Positions 27,790 to 36,023 of a stretch of 64,000 nt of DNA are shown here, piece by piece. The translations under genes were made by a program, and so were the position numbers. The DNA comes from Planctomonas psychrotolerans (GTDB lineage: Bacteria; Actinomycetota; Actinomycetes; Actinomycetales; Microbacteriaceae), in NCBI RefSeq assembly GCF_008642235.1, contig NZ_SJEV01000001.1, forward strand, positions 1,426,001 through 1,490,000. The letters run 5' to 3'. The number at the start of each line of letters is the position of its first letter. The stretch's first letter is position 1. The notes beneath the pieces are model-generated. The model had not been told where the DNA came from, did not search any database, and saw only the letters and a program-made list of their open reading frames with translations.

Positions 27790-28011
27790 TCAACGCTGGT
27801 TCCGCCGTGCATGTGAGAAGCCGACTCCAGAGAGCACTACGCCGGCGGCTAACGACAGCACAATAACGGACCAACCGGGAATGCCTCGTCGTCCTAGAGG
27901 AGCTGAGGGGTCGATCAGAAAAAGCAGCGCTACACCAAGGGCCAGAAATGCGACGCCGACTGCGATGTACAGTCCCGGGTGGTCACCGGATCCTGCGGGG
28001 CGTCGTGGCAT
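27790..28011 (-). CDS. Small membrane protein, function unknown
   Basis: A 73-residue protein with two predicted helices (LYIAVGVAFLALGVALLFLI and GWSVIVLSLAAGVVLSGVGF), a proline-rich cytoplasmic start and a basic C-terminus (HARRNQR). No homologous family is recognised and the ribosome site is weak. It lies in a run of tiny membrane proteins of unlike sequence between 27,118 and 28,676. Confidence 0.5.
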   Translation of the reverse strand: MPRRPAGSGDHPGLYIAVGVAFLALGVALLFLIDPSAPLGRRGIPGWSVIVLSLAAGVVLSGVGFSHARRNQR

Positions 28012-28199
28012 GGCACCAAGCTACTGCTTCCTCCGCGGGGCCTCGTTCAGCGGCGACCCGCGCAAGTGCCGTCGCTCGAGCGCCCAGTGCGGCTGCGTCG
28101 CCCACAACTACGAGAGCTTTCCGAAACTGAGTCGATGGCGAGGTACGTCCGTGACGTGATCGTCGGTTGTCTGCCCCTATGGGGAACGTACCATCGAGG

Positions 28200-28676
28200 A
28201 TGACAACTCTTCCGGCCCCCACCTCGCTGGTGTTCAGCATCGCACGTGGCATCGTCGCAGGTGTCGCAGGAACCGTGGTGATGAGCGCATTCCAGAAATT
28301 CGTGGAGATGCCGATCACCAAGCGGCCACCCAGCTTCGCGCCGGCGGACTTCGCCGAACGGATCCTGCCGGTGCATCCGACCACTGCCCGCGGACGCTCG
28401 CGGCTCAACTGGGCCACTCACTTCGCCCTCGGAAAGCTGTGGGGGGCCGCCTACGGCGTGGCGGCGCATTCCGGTTTCCGAGGGGTGCGAGGTATCACTG
28501 TCGTCTTCGCAACTGTCTATACGACTGATGTGGCGCTCAACACCGCGCTCGGGCTATACAACCCACGGAAGTGGTCGACGAAAGACTGGGCGGTGGACCT
28601 GATCGATAAGTTCGTTCAGGCGGCTGCAACCGGAGTGATCTACGACCACGCCTTATCGCGATCGGTCAAGCGCTGA
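28200..28676 (+). CDS. Conserved hypothetical membrane-associated protein
   Basis: A 158-residue protein if ATG 28200 is used; ATG 28179 and TTG 28167 are in frame and possible. It begins with a hydrophobic helix carrying glycine spacers (SIARGIVAGVAGTVVMSAFQ), continues with a proline-rich segment, and has two further moderately hydrophobic helices (LWGAAYGVAAHSGF and TVVFATVYTTDVALNTALG). The pattern resembles DUF1440-like inner-membrane proteins, but the match is only by feel. The function is unknown. Confidence 0.6.
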   Translation: MTTLPAPTSLVFSIARGIVAGVAGTVVMSAFQKFVEMPITKRPPSFAPADFAERILPVHPTTARGRSRLNWATHFALGKLWGAAYGVAAHSGFRGVRGITVVFATVYTTDVALNTALGLYNPRKWSTKDWAVDLIDKFVQAAATGVIYDHALSRSVKR

Positions 28677-28690
28677 TCGGCTTCAGTGGA

Positions 28691-28734
28691 GGTGCAACGT
28701 CGTGCACCGTCCTCCCGCTGGTAGTTCGAGCGGG
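28691..28734. terminator. Double hairpin between convergent genes
   Basis: GGTGCA-N6-TGCACC (28691-28708) and CCCGCT-N9-AGCGGG (28714-28734) are two perfect-stem hairpins between the rightward hypothetical gene and the leftward MarR gene. Neither is followed by a T run, as is common in actinomycetes. They could end transcription from both sides. Confidence 0.45.
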
Positions 28735-28779
28735 TGCGAGCATGGCGGCAGGAGCTGACGGGAAGTGCTCCACCACGGC

Positions 28780-29274
28780 CTAGCGAGTCCGAGGCGGCAA
28801 GAGGTTCACGCACTCGCTTCGGAGCGGTGTGAGAATCGCTTCGGCGAGATCCTCCAGCTGCTCGAGTTGCCGGTCCTCGAGAAGCTCGAACACGCGGGCG
28901 CGGACTTCCGCGACGTAACCGGGTTCCACCTCCGCCAGAAGGAGCGCCCCCGCCTGCGTCAGCCTCGCCAGGGTCTTCCGCGCGTCCGTGGGGTCCGCGC
29001 TGCGCGCCAGGAGCCGTCGCTTCTCCAGTCGGCCGACGATCCGCGACAGGTGCGATGGTGTCACGCTGGCGGTAGCAGCCAGGCGGCTCATGTGTATCTC
29101 GCGATCCTCCCTGAGCGACAAGCAGCGCAGGACTCCGTACTCGGCGTGGCTGAGATCCGCGGACCGCTCCAGGTAGGTGTCCAGTTCGGCGGGAAGCCAC
29201 ATCATGACGCCCACCAACAGGGACCAGGTCCGGTCCTGCTGCGGCGAGAGGCGATCCGCTGCAGACATGCTCAT
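28780..29274 (-). CDS. MarR family transcriptional regulator
   Basis: A 164-residue MarR protein. The winged helix covers about residues 40-110, with HMSRLAATASVTPSHLSRIVGRLE as helix-turn-helix and SADPTDARKTLARLT as the wing. A tryptophan-containing N-terminal helix and a C-terminal helix form the dimer. Two ATGs (29274, 29268) are close together and either could be used. It is divergent from the quinone-reductase-like gene at 29368, and an unusual set of repeats lies between them. The effector is probably a quinone or electrophile, by inference from the target. Confidence 0.87.
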   Translation of the reverse strand: MSMSAADRLSPQQDRTWSLLVGVMMWLPAELDTYLERSADLSHAEYGVLRCLSLREDREIHMSRLAATASVTPSHLSRIVGRLEKRRLLARSADPTDARKTLARLTQAGALLLAEVEPGYVAEVRARVFELLEDRQLEQLEDLAEAILTPLRSECVNLLPPRTR

Positions 29275-29284
29275 ATCGTACCGA

Positions 29285-29341
29285 TGCTTGCCGCGGAAAG
29301 GAATTCGCGTAGTGTTACTTTCCGCAGCAAGCACTTGCTGC
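29285..29341. promoter_or_regulatory. Triple half-site operator region for the MarR regulator
   Basis: TGCTTGCCGCGGAAAG (29285-29300) and CTTTCCGCAGCAAGCA (29318-29333) form 16-base inverted arms with one mismatch and a 17-base spacer. The right arm overlaps a second palindrome, GCAGCAAG-CA-CTTGCTGC (29324-29341). The region thus has three copies of a CTTGC-type half-site between divergent genes, suited to cooperative binding by MarR dimers. Confidence 0.6.
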
Positions 29342-29367
29342 CCACGCTCACCAGAAAGTAGAACGTC

Positions 29368-30270
29368 ATGCGCGCTGCCCGATTCCATTCCTATGGAGCT
29401 CCCGGTGTTCTCGTCGTCGAGGACGCACCGGAACCTCAGGCCGGGGAAGGGTCGGTTCGGATCAAGGTGCACGCCACGAGCGTCAATCCCATCGATGTTC
29501 TTCTCCGCGCCGGCCACTTGGCGCCGTTCCTGCCCCTGACCCTGCCCGCCGTCCCCGGCCGAGACGCGGTGGGTGTCGTCGACGAAGTCGGCGCAGGGGT
29601 GACGGACGCCCACGTGGGTGACACGGTATTCGGTCTGGGCGGGATCAGCGACACCACGGCCGAGTTCGCGGTCCTGACCGCGTGGAGCACCGTCCCCGAG
29701 GGGTGGTCGACGGCGCAGGCCGCCGCCGCAGGTCTCGCCTCTGCCACTGCGGCGGCCGTCATCGACGCTCTCGGTGACCTGAACGGAAAGACATTCCTCA
29801 TCGAAGGCGCTTCAGGCGCCGTGGGCAGCGCCGCCGCGGCATTCGCCCTCGCCGCTGGCGCCACGGTCATCGGCACGGGGCGCGAGAGCAACCATCCCTA
29901 CCTGGAGTCGCTCGGTGTTCTCGCCACCGCATACGGTCCGGGACTGGCCGAGCGCGTCGCCGCCCTCGCGCCCGGCGGCGTGGACGCGGCCCTGCATTCG
30001 GCGCCGTCCGACTCGCTGCCGGATCTGCTGAGTATCGTCGGAGACACCTCCCAGGTGGTCACCGTCATCGACGACCAGGGCGCTCAGCAGCTCGGTCTCA
30101 GGAAGATCGACGCCCGCAACGACTCGGCCCTCTTGCGGTACGCAGCCGCGCTCGGGCGGGAGGGCCTTTACACCCCCCGCGTCGACCGCGAGTTCTCCCT
30201 GGCCGACATCGTCGAGGCACACACCCTGGCTGAAAACGCCAGTGGCAAGGTGGTCGTCCTGCAGCCCTGA
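29368..30270 (+). CDS. NADP-dependent oxidoreductase, quinone reductase-like (MDR superfamily)
   Basis: A 300-residue zinc-free medium-chain dehydrogenase. The N-terminal catalytic fold has VHATSVNPIDVLLRAG and PAVPGRDAVGVVDEVG; the Rossmann fold has FLIEGASGAVGSAAAAFALAAGA followed by a GTGRES-like NADPH-phosphate site. The C-terminus ends in ENASGKVVVLQP, typical of the family. It most likely reduces quinones or enals with NADPH. It is divergent from a MarR repressor and separated from it by operators, so the enzyme is probably substrate-induced. Confidence 0.92.
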   Translation: MRAARFHSYGAPGVLVVEDAPEPQAGEGSVRIKVHATSVNPIDVLLRAGHLAPFLPLTLPAVPGRDAVGVVDEVGAGVTDAHVGDTVFGLGGISDTTAEFAVLTAWSTVPEGWSTAQAAAAGLASATAAAVIDALGDLNGKTFLIEGASGAVGSAAAAFALAAGATVIGTGRESNHPYLESLGVLATAYGPGLAERVAALAPGGVDAALHSAPSDSLPDLLSIVGDTSQVVTVIDDQGAQQLGLRKIDARNDSALLRYAAALGREGLYTPRVDREFSLADIVEAHTLAENASGKVVVLQP

Positions 30271-30405
30271 CACCCACGCCATAGAGCCGGGCACCCAGGG
30301 GAGTGCACCTCGGAGTACTTTCCGGGTTCGGACTCCTCGGGTGACTCAACGACGAATGCCAGATCGGCTCGGGGCCGACGTCGGTGAGGAGCCTTGGCCC
30401 AACGG

Positions 30406-31176
30406 TCAGTCGCGGAGCACTCCGCGCGGCTCCGTCCAATGACCACCCGCGCGCAGGTGCTCGGCGACCAGCCGCTCGAGCGCCGTGCGCGGCCGCGTCA
30501 CCGCGGGGTCCAGCACGGCAGCGAGAGGCCGCCGGAATACGAACTTCGCCGCCGCCTCGTCGCCAGCCCGGTGCTTGCCCGCGGTCGCGTCCTCATCGGC
30601 GGCCCGCTCCTTGGACGCATCCGGCGCGGCGGTCTCGATGTCGAAGCGCTGTGCGAACGACACGATGTTGCTTCCGGGCGGCAGCGCCGAGAGGGTCGGG
30701 TCGAGGAGCCACGACGTGCAGATGAGGGTCCCCTCGCCGAACAGCGCCCGCGCCTCGGCCACCGACGCGTCGACGCTGTCGGGCGTGAGGGAGCCATCTT
30801 CGGGGATGTGGATGGCGCGCCCCGCCGGATCCGCCTCGCGTTCGAACTGCAACCGGCCGAGCGCGAGCACGTCGCCGCGGAGCAGCCCGATCAGCCAGGG
30901 GATGTCGACGGTCGCCCCGTACGCGTCGATCTTGCGTCCGACGTCGGAAAGGGTCGCTGCGGTGACGCCCTCGGGAACACCCAGCGCACGGTGCCGCTCC
31001 AGCGCATCCGGTAGCACCGCGATGAGCGCGGCCCCGAGCACGCCGGTGGGCACGTCGACCGCGGCAGTCGGTGTCTCATCCGCCCGCACCGCCGCGCGCA
31101 GCCGGGGAACGACAGGATCGTCGGCGGGGAGCGGCTCGGTCGGCGGCAGACCGAGCAACGCGGCGGCGTCGGTCAC
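30406..31176 (-). CDS. Acyltransferase-domain protein (N-acyltransferase N domain plus GNAT-like C domain)
   Basis: A 256-residue protein from GTG 31176. The N-terminal half is helical; the C-terminal half contains AIHIPEDGSLTPDSVDAS, ICTSWLLDPTLSALPPGSNIV and FAQRFDIE, features I associate with a little-studied actinobacterial family annotated as acyltransferase-domain with a GNAT-like C-terminal part. An alanine/lysine-rich insertion (about residues 190-215) interrupts the C-terminal domain. It overlaps the aldolase gene by four bases as last gene of the GalNAc operon. The reaction is unknown; it may acetylate a pathway sugar or product. Confidence 0.65.
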   Translation of the reverse strand: MTDAAALLGLPPTEPLPADDPVVPRLRAAVRADETPTAAVDVPTGVLGAALIAVLPDALERHRALGVPEGVTAATLSDVGRKIDAYGATVDIPWLIGLLRGDVLALGRLQFEREADPAGRAIHIPEDGSLTPDSVDASVAEARALFGEGTLICTSWLLDPTLSALPPGSNIVSFAQRFDIETAAPDASKERAADEDATAGKHRAGDEAAAKFVFRRPLAAVLDPAVTRPRTALERLVAEHLRAGGHWTEPRGVLRD

Positions 31177-32006
31177 GAGGAGAGCAGTCGCAGGAGTCGC
31201 TCGACCTCGTCGGCGACGGCGGCGCGGGCGGGGGCGATGTACTTGCGGGGGTCGACGAGCGACTCGTCCGCGTCGAGGGCCCCGCGCACCTCCGAGGTGA
31301 ACAGGCCGTTGAGGTGCGTCGAGATGTTGATCTTCGTCATGCCCGATCGCACGGCGCCCGCGAGTTCGTCGTCGCTGAGGCCCGATGACCCGTGCAGCAC
31401 GAGGGGAACGGGCACCGACCGGGACAGCGCGGCGACGAGTTCACGATCCACGGTGGCCACCCGGGTCGTCATGGCGTGGGAGGTGCCCACGGCGACGGCC
31501 AGGGAGTCCACACCGGTCGCGGCGACGAATGCGGCCGCGTCCGCCGGATCGGTGCGCACACCCGGCGCGTGCACGCCATCCTTGCCGCCCACCTCGCCGA
31601 GCTCCGCCTCCACGAGCACGCCCCGCGCGTGGCAGTGCTCCACCACGGCTCGGGTGGTCGCCACGTTCTCGTCGTAGGGCAGGGCCGACCCGTCGAACAT
31701 CACGCTCTGCACACCGAGCTCGACCGCGGCGTGCACGAGCGACACGTCCTCCGCGTGATCGAGGTGCACGATCGCGGGCGTGCCCGCAGCCCTCGCGATG
31801 GCGAGGCTTGCGGCCGTGATGGGTTCGAGCGCGCCGTGGTAGCGCACGCAGTTCTGACTGATCTGCAGGACGACGGGCGCTCCGGCGCGCTCCGCACCCG
31901 AGACGATGGCCTCGGCGTGCTCGAGCAGCACGACGTTGAAGGCGCCGAGGCCGCGCGATGCGGTGCGCGCGGGGGAGACGAGATCGAGCGAGGTCGTGAC
32001 GGTCAT
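31173..32006 (-). CDS. Class II tagatose-1,6-bisphosphate aldolase (KbaY/GatY-like)
   Basis: A 277-residue class II aldolase. Zinc ligands lie in IVHLDHAEDVSLVHAAVELG and LVLHGSSGLSDDEL, and the conserved VLVEAELGEVGGKDG loop is present. The C-terminal KINISTHLNGLFTSEVR binds the phosphate. It cleaves tagatose-1,6-bisphosphate (or fructose-1,6-bisphosphate) into dihydroxyacetone phosphate and glyceraldehyde 3-phosphate. The tagatose role is inferred from the operon, which carries the deacetylase, SIS isomerase and sugar-phosphate kinase. It overlaps both neighbours by four bases. Confidence 0.88.
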   Translation of the reverse strand: MTVTTSLDLVSPARTASRGLGAFNVVLLEHAEAIVSGAERAGAPVVLQISQNCVRYHGALEPITAASLAIARAAGTPAIVHLDHAEDVSLVHAAVELGVQSVMFDGSALPYDENVATTRAVVEHCHARGVLVEAELGEVGGKDGVHAPGVRTDPADAAAFVAATGVDSLAVAVGTSHAMTTRVATVDRELVAALSRSVPVPLVLHGSSGLSDDELAGAVRSGMTKINISTHLNGLFTSEVRGALDADESLVDPRKYIAPARAAVADEVERLLRLLSS

Positions 32007-33007
32007 GGTTTCCTCACAGCACCGGAGTTGGCGAGATCGACGGGGACGGGGGCGGGAGGGAACGTCGGCTCCGTCGCGGGAAAGGTGGGCCTTGCGCCGG
32101 TCGGCAGCCGATCGGCGAGCGGTCGCAGGTCGGCGGGGTCGATGTCGCCCGCCACGGGGGACAGCACGGCGGCAGCGCCCACGACGGAGGCCCACCGCAG
32201 CGCCTCGGCGATGTCACCGCCCCGCAGGAGCGCGGCGATCAGACCGGCCGTGGCGGCATCGCCCGCCCCCGTCGGGTTCCCCGACACATCCGGTACCGCG
32301 GGCTGGACGAAAGCATCGCCATCGGCGCCGATCGCACACAGGCCCGCGTCGCCCCTCGAGATCACGACCGTTCCGGCACCGCGCGCGATCAGCGCGGCGG
32401 CGGCGGCATCGATCGCGCCGGTGCCGGTGGCCTCGAGCGCCTCCGCTTCGTTCGGCTTCACGATGTCGGCCCCGGCGTCGGCGGCGGCGAGCAGGGCATC
32501 CCCGCTGGTGTCGACCAGCACCCGTGCGCCGACACCGTGGGCGGCGACGACGAGGTGGCGCACGTGCTCGGCCGCGGTCGCGGGCGGGACGGAACCGGAC
32601 AGCACGAGAAAGCCACCCGCCTCGCAGTGCTGAGCCACGGCGTCGGCGAGCGCGCGCCAGGTCGCTCCGGGCAGCGCTTCCCCCGGTTCCGAGTAGAGGG
32701 TCGGGTGCGTGCGGTCGTCGACCACCGCGACCGTGGTCCGCGTGTCCCCGGGGGCGTCGACGACGACCACCTCGGTGCCCGCCGCGAGCAGGGATTCCGC
32801 CATCCATCGGCCCGGTGCCCCGCCGAGCGGCTGCAGGGCGACGGCCGGGGAACCGAGGAGGCGCAGCACGGCCACGACGTTGAGCCCCTTCCCGCCCGGT
32901 CGTCGCGAGACGTCGGCGACCCGCACGGTCTCGCCGAGGCGCTGCTCCGCCACCCGGTAGGTCACGTCGATGGCGGGATTGGGCGTGAGGACCACTATGC
33001 GAGCCAT
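32003..33007 (-). CDS. PfkB-family hexose-phosphate kinase (tagatose-6-phosphate kinase-like)
   Basis: A 334-residue PfkB (ribokinase-fold) kinase of the 1-phosphofructokinase/LacC branch. The N-terminal signature is RRPGGKGLNVVAVLRLLGS and the C-terminal catalytic motif GNPTGAGDAATAGLIAALL holds the base Asp in GAGD. It should phosphorylate tagatose 6-phosphate to the bisphosphate consumed by the aldolase encoded next. Fructose 1-phosphate kinase activity cannot be excluded from sequence. It overlaps nagA by 13 bases and the aldolase by four. Confidence 0.87.
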   Translation of the reverse strand: MARIVVLTPNPAIDVTYRVAEQRLGETVRVADVSRRPGGKGLNVVAVLRLLGSPAVALQPLGGAPGRWMAESLLAAGTEVVVVDAPGDTRTTVAVVDDRTHPTLYSEPGEALPGATWRALADAVAQHCEAGGFLVLSGSVPPATAAEHVRHLVVAAHGVGARVLVDTSGDALLAAADAGADIVKPNEAEALEATGTGAIDAAAAALIARGAGTVVISRGDAGLCAIGADGDAFVQPAVPDVSGNPTGAGDAATAGLIAALLRGGDIAEALRWASVVGAAAVLSPVAGDIDPADLRPLADRLPTGARPTFPATEPTFPPAPVPVDLANSGAVRKP

Positions 33008-34110
33008 GCGCCGGCCTTCATCACCCGGGTGACGCCGTCGTCGCCCAGCTCCACGAGATCGGCGGGTGCACCGACGGTCAGCGCGGATGCGCGGCGTCCG
33101 AGCGCGCGGGCGGGCGCCGCGCTGGTGAGCGACGCCACCTCCACGGCGTCGGCCCCACGGCGGACAAGGCGGGTGACCGCCCCGCCGATCGGTGTCGTGC
33201 CGCCCGCGAGTGAGGAATGGTCGGCGAGGCTGGCGACTCCGTTCTCCACGACCACGGAGGAGCTGCCGAGGTCGTAGTGGCCATCGCCCAGCCCGGTGGC
33301 GGACATGGCGTCGGAGACGAGCGTCATCCTGCCCCGAGCGCTGCTCCGCACGAGGTCGACGGCGATGTCATCGAGGTGATGGCCGTCGCCGATCACCTCC
33401 ACGGTGAGCCGCTCATCGGTGAGGGCGACTCCGACAGGACCCGGCGCGCGGTGGTGCAGGGACGGCATGCCGTTGAACACGTGGGTGATGACGGTGGCGC
33501 CCGCGTCGATTCCCCGGCGCATCTCCTCGACCGTCGCGGCGGTATGGCCGAGCGCCACGACCACTCCGCTGTCGGTGAGGCGGCGGATGGCCTGCATCGC
33601 GCCGGGCAGCTCCGGTGCGAGGGTGATCATGGCGAGGGTGCCGTCTGCGGCGGCGAGAAGCGCGTCGACCGCCGCGGGGTCGGGTGCGAGGAGTAGAGCG
33701 GGGTCGTGGGCGCCGCGACGCTCGGAGGCGAGGAACGGTCCTTCGAGGTGCAGGCCGGCGAGTGCGCCGGAGCGGACGACGGGGGCCAGCTCGCGCAGGC
33801 GGTCGACCGTGATCGAGAGAGCGCTCGTGGCGAGGGACGCGACGAGTGTCGTGCTGCCCGTGCGTGCGTGATGAGCGATCGCGGGCGAGGGGTCCGCCCC
33901 GAGGGCGCCGAAGTCGATCCCGACGGCGCCGTGCACGTGGGCGTCGAGGAAGCCGGGCACGACCGTTCCGAGCTGGACGTCGACGGGCGCCGTGCTGGTC
34001 CCGGTCCCACGGTCCGCGACCACGCCGTCCCGCACGCTAAGCCATCCGGGGCCGTCGAAGCCGGATCCGTCGACGAGGCGATCGGCTCCGATCACAAGTT
34101 CGCCGCTCAT
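32995..34110 (-). CDS. nagA: N-acetylhexosamine-6-phosphate deacetylase (NagA/AgaA)
   Basis: A 371-residue amidohydrolase. The metal-binding start is VVPGFLDAHVHGAVGIDF; ALGHTAATVEEM and THVFNGMPSLHHR are the conserved NagA segments, and the catalytic aspartate lies in TLVSDAMSATGLGDG. It removes acetate from N-acetylgalactosamine-6-phosphate (AgaA role) or the glucosamine isomer. The pathway context argues for the galactosamine substrate. The ATG at 34110 overlaps the ROK kinase stop by four bases. Confidence 0.93.
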   Translation of the reverse strand: MSGELVIGADRLVDGSGFDGPGWLSVRDGVVADRGTGTSTAPVDVQLGTVVPGFLDAHVHGAVGIDFGALGADPSPAIAHHARTGSTTLVASLATSALSITVDRLRELAPVVRSGALAGLHLEGPFLASERRGAHDPALLLAPDPAAVDALLAAADGTLAMITLAPELPGAMQAIRRLTDSGVVVALGHTAATVEEMRRGIDAGATVITHVFNGMPSLHHRAPGPVGVALTDERLTVEVIGDGHHLDDIAVDLVRSSARGRMTLVSDAMSATGLGDGHYDLGSSSVVVENGVASLADHSSLAGGTTPIGGAVTRLVRRGADAVEVASLTSAAPARALGRRASALTVGAPADLVELGDDGVTRVMKAGAWLA

Positions 34111-35012
34111 GAGGCGACTCCCGAGGGCGTGGCGATGTCCTGGGCGAGGAACGCGGCACCGAGGGCGCCCGCGACGTCCCCGTGCTTCGCGGGGACGAGG
34201 TGCGGCACCCGCATACCGCTCAACCGCCGGCCCAGCTCGGCGCGCAGCGGGTCGAACAGCAGGTCGCCCGCCTGAGCGAGCCCACCACCGAGGATGATCG
34301 TCGGAGGCGCTACCGTGGCGGCGATGCCGGCGAGGGCATCCGCGAGCACGCTCACCGTCTCGGTCCACACTGCGATCGCGGCGGCGTCGCCGTCCGCAAC
34401 GCGACGGGCCACGGCGCGCGCGTCGCGTTCCCCGGCCCGTCTCGCGGTCGCGCCGGCCGACGCGATCTCCTCGATGCGCGAACCGGCGTGCGGCCCGCTG
34501 CCGAGCACCGGCTGTCCGATCTCGCCCACCCAACCCCCGGAGACGAGTGCAGACCCGTCGACCAGGATGGCGGCGGCGATGCCCGTGCCGACGGCGACGA
34601 ACGCCACCACGCCCGATTGTTCACGCCCCGCACCGGAGCGGAGTTCCGCCAGCGCCCCGGCCCGGACGTCCTGCCCGAACGCGACCGGAGTGCCGAGGCG
34701 TGCCTCGAGCAGACGCTTGACCGGTGCGGAGGAGAATCCGATGTTCGCCGAGAGCACCGCGACCCCGAGGTCCTCGTCGACGATCCCGGGGACCACGACA
34801 CCGACGGGCGCGCCACCGTGTCCGCCGAGCGCGGCGACGACCTCGGCCACCGCTTCGGTCACCCGCTCGCCCGTCGGGTCCGGCACGGGCGTCGGCAGCC
34901 GGTGCTCGGCAAGCACCTCGCCCGCCGGAGAGACGCGGATGCCCTTGATCGTGGTGCCGCCGACGTCGACGCCCAGTGTGTCGCGGGCCATCCCGGACGT
35001 CGGATCGCTCAC
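34107..35012 (-). CDS. ROK family sugar kinase (GalNAc kinase candidate)
   Basis: A 301-residue ROK kinase. The phosphate loop is LGVDVGGTTIKGIRVS, the catalytic Asp is in AFGQDVRAGALAEL, and the second phosphate motif is VAVGTGIAAAILVDG. The zinc-binding cysteine cluster common to many ROK kinases is missing: GEIGQPVLGSG is followed directly by IEEIASAG. As the only sugar kinase beside an N-acetylhexosamine deacetylase, it probably phosphorylates imported N-acetylgalactosamine (AgaK role). It is coupled by four-base overlaps on both sides. ATG 35012 or 34991 may be the start. Confidence 0.87.
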   Translation of the reverse strand: MSDPTSGMARDTLGVDVGGTTIKGIRVSPAGEVLAEHRLPTPVPDPTGERVTEAVAEVVAALGGHGGAPVGVVVPGIVDEDLGVAVLSANIGFSSAPVKRLLEARLGTPVAFGQDVRAGALAELRSGAGREQSGVVAFVAVGTGIAAAILVDGSALVSGGWVGEIGQPVLGSGPHAGSRIEEIASAGATARRAGERDARAVARRVADGDAAAIAVWTETVSVLADALAGIAATVAPPTIILGGGLAQAGDLLFDPLRAELGRRLSGMRVPHLVPAKHGDVAGALGAAFLAQDIATPSGVAS

Positions 35013-35884
35013 GCCAGGATGACGGAACGGGTGAGCGAGCGGGGGTTGTCGGGGTCGAGTCCCCGGGACTTGGCGAGCCCGACGGCGAAGCGCTGAGCGA
35101 CCACGAGGGCGGCCTGCGCGTCGAGCTCGTGCTCCACGAAACGTGCACCCGTCGTCGCGACCTCGTCGGCGAGGCCCACGGGCGCGGGCCCGAGGGTCCA
35201 GACCAGGCGACCCGGCTGCGCGATCGCGATCGGTCCGTGCCGGTAGTCCATCGCCGGGTACGACTCCGACCAGAACTGGGCGGCCTCACGGGTCTTCAAT
35301 GCCGCCTCGTACGTGAGACCCACCGCCCAGCCGAGGCCCACGAACGTGCACTGGTCCGCGGTCAGGAGGTCGTCGAGGGGGATGTCGAGGGCGGCCTCCG
35401 CCTCGCGCGCCAGCGCCTCGATGTCGGCTCCGAGCTGAGCACGAAGCAGGGAGAGGGTCGAGGTCGCGAAGCGCGTCTGCACGACCGACCGCTCGTCGGC
35501 GAACGGCATCGCGACGGTGTCCGATGCTGCCGATGCCGCGGGGGAGTCGGGCACGGCGGTGATCAGCACGCTCGGGGTGGCGAGGCCGCTCAGCAGTTCC
35601 ACGATCTCCGTCGTCGTGCCGGAGCGCGAGATCGCGACCACGCGGTCGTAGTCGCGGGTGCGCGGGAACTCGCTGCCCGCGAATGCGTCGGTGACGCCGT
35701 GCCCCGCCTGCTCGCGCAGCACCGCGTAGGACATCGCGATGAACCAGCTCGTGCCGCAGCCGACCACCGCGACGCGCTCGCCGGCCTGCGGGAGGCGGGA
35801 CGCCACATCCGGCAGCAGTGCGGCGGCGCGGCGCCAGGTCTCCGGTTGCGAGGCGATCTCAGTGTCGACGAAGGTAGAGTGCAT
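35009..35884 (-). CDS. agaS: SIS-domain sugar isomerase/deaminase, AgaS-like
   Basis: A 291-residue protein with two SIS domains. The first has VVGCGTSWFIAMSYAVLRE and VVAISRSGTTTEIVELLSG; the second has FVGLGWAVGLTYEAALKTRE and ESYPAMDYRHGP, the glutamate/histidine signature of AgaS and GlmS isomerase domains. AgaS converts galactosamine-6-phosphate to tagatose-6-phosphate and ammonia. It is first in the leftward operon, which then supplies kinase, deacetylase, PfkB kinase and aldolase. The ATG at 35884 was chosen because upstream residues are not SIS-like. Confidence 0.88.
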   Translation of the reverse strand: MHSTFVDTEIASQPETWRRAAALLPDVASRLPQAGERVAVVGCGTSWFIAMSYAVLREQAGHGVTDAFAGSEFPRTRDYDRVVAISRSGTTTEIVELLSGLATPSVLITAVPDSPAASAASDTVAMPFADERSVVQTRFATSTLSLLRAQLGADIEALAREAEAALDIPLDDLLTADQCTFVGLGWAVGLTYEAALKTREAAQFWSESYPAMDYRHGPIAIAQPGRLVWTLGPAPVGLADEVATTGARFVEHELDAQAALVVAQRFAVGLAKSRGLDPDNPRSLTRSVILA

Positions 35885-35935
35885 CGGTTTCTTTCGGCTG
35901 GGTGTGCCGCGAGCCGGCACAGCGAGGAACAGAAA

Positions 35936-35970
35936 TGATTGATCTGCTCGTATTTGAGCAGAATCGATCA
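35936..35970. promoter_or_regulatory. AgaR/DeoR-type operator between divergent agaS and agaR
   Basis: CTGCTC-GTATTT-GAGCAG (35944-35961) is a perfect inverted repeat, extended by imperfect arms TGATTGAT and ATCGATCA to 35 bases. It lies 52 bases upstream of the leftward operon and 54 bases upstream of the regulator. It is inferred to be the site through which the DeoR protein represses both until a sugar phosphate binds. Confidence 0.6.
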
Positions 35971-36023
35971 TCGGGCGCAACCTCCGCGTGCGAGACTGGA
36001 CGAGAATCGAAGGACGGGCCGGT

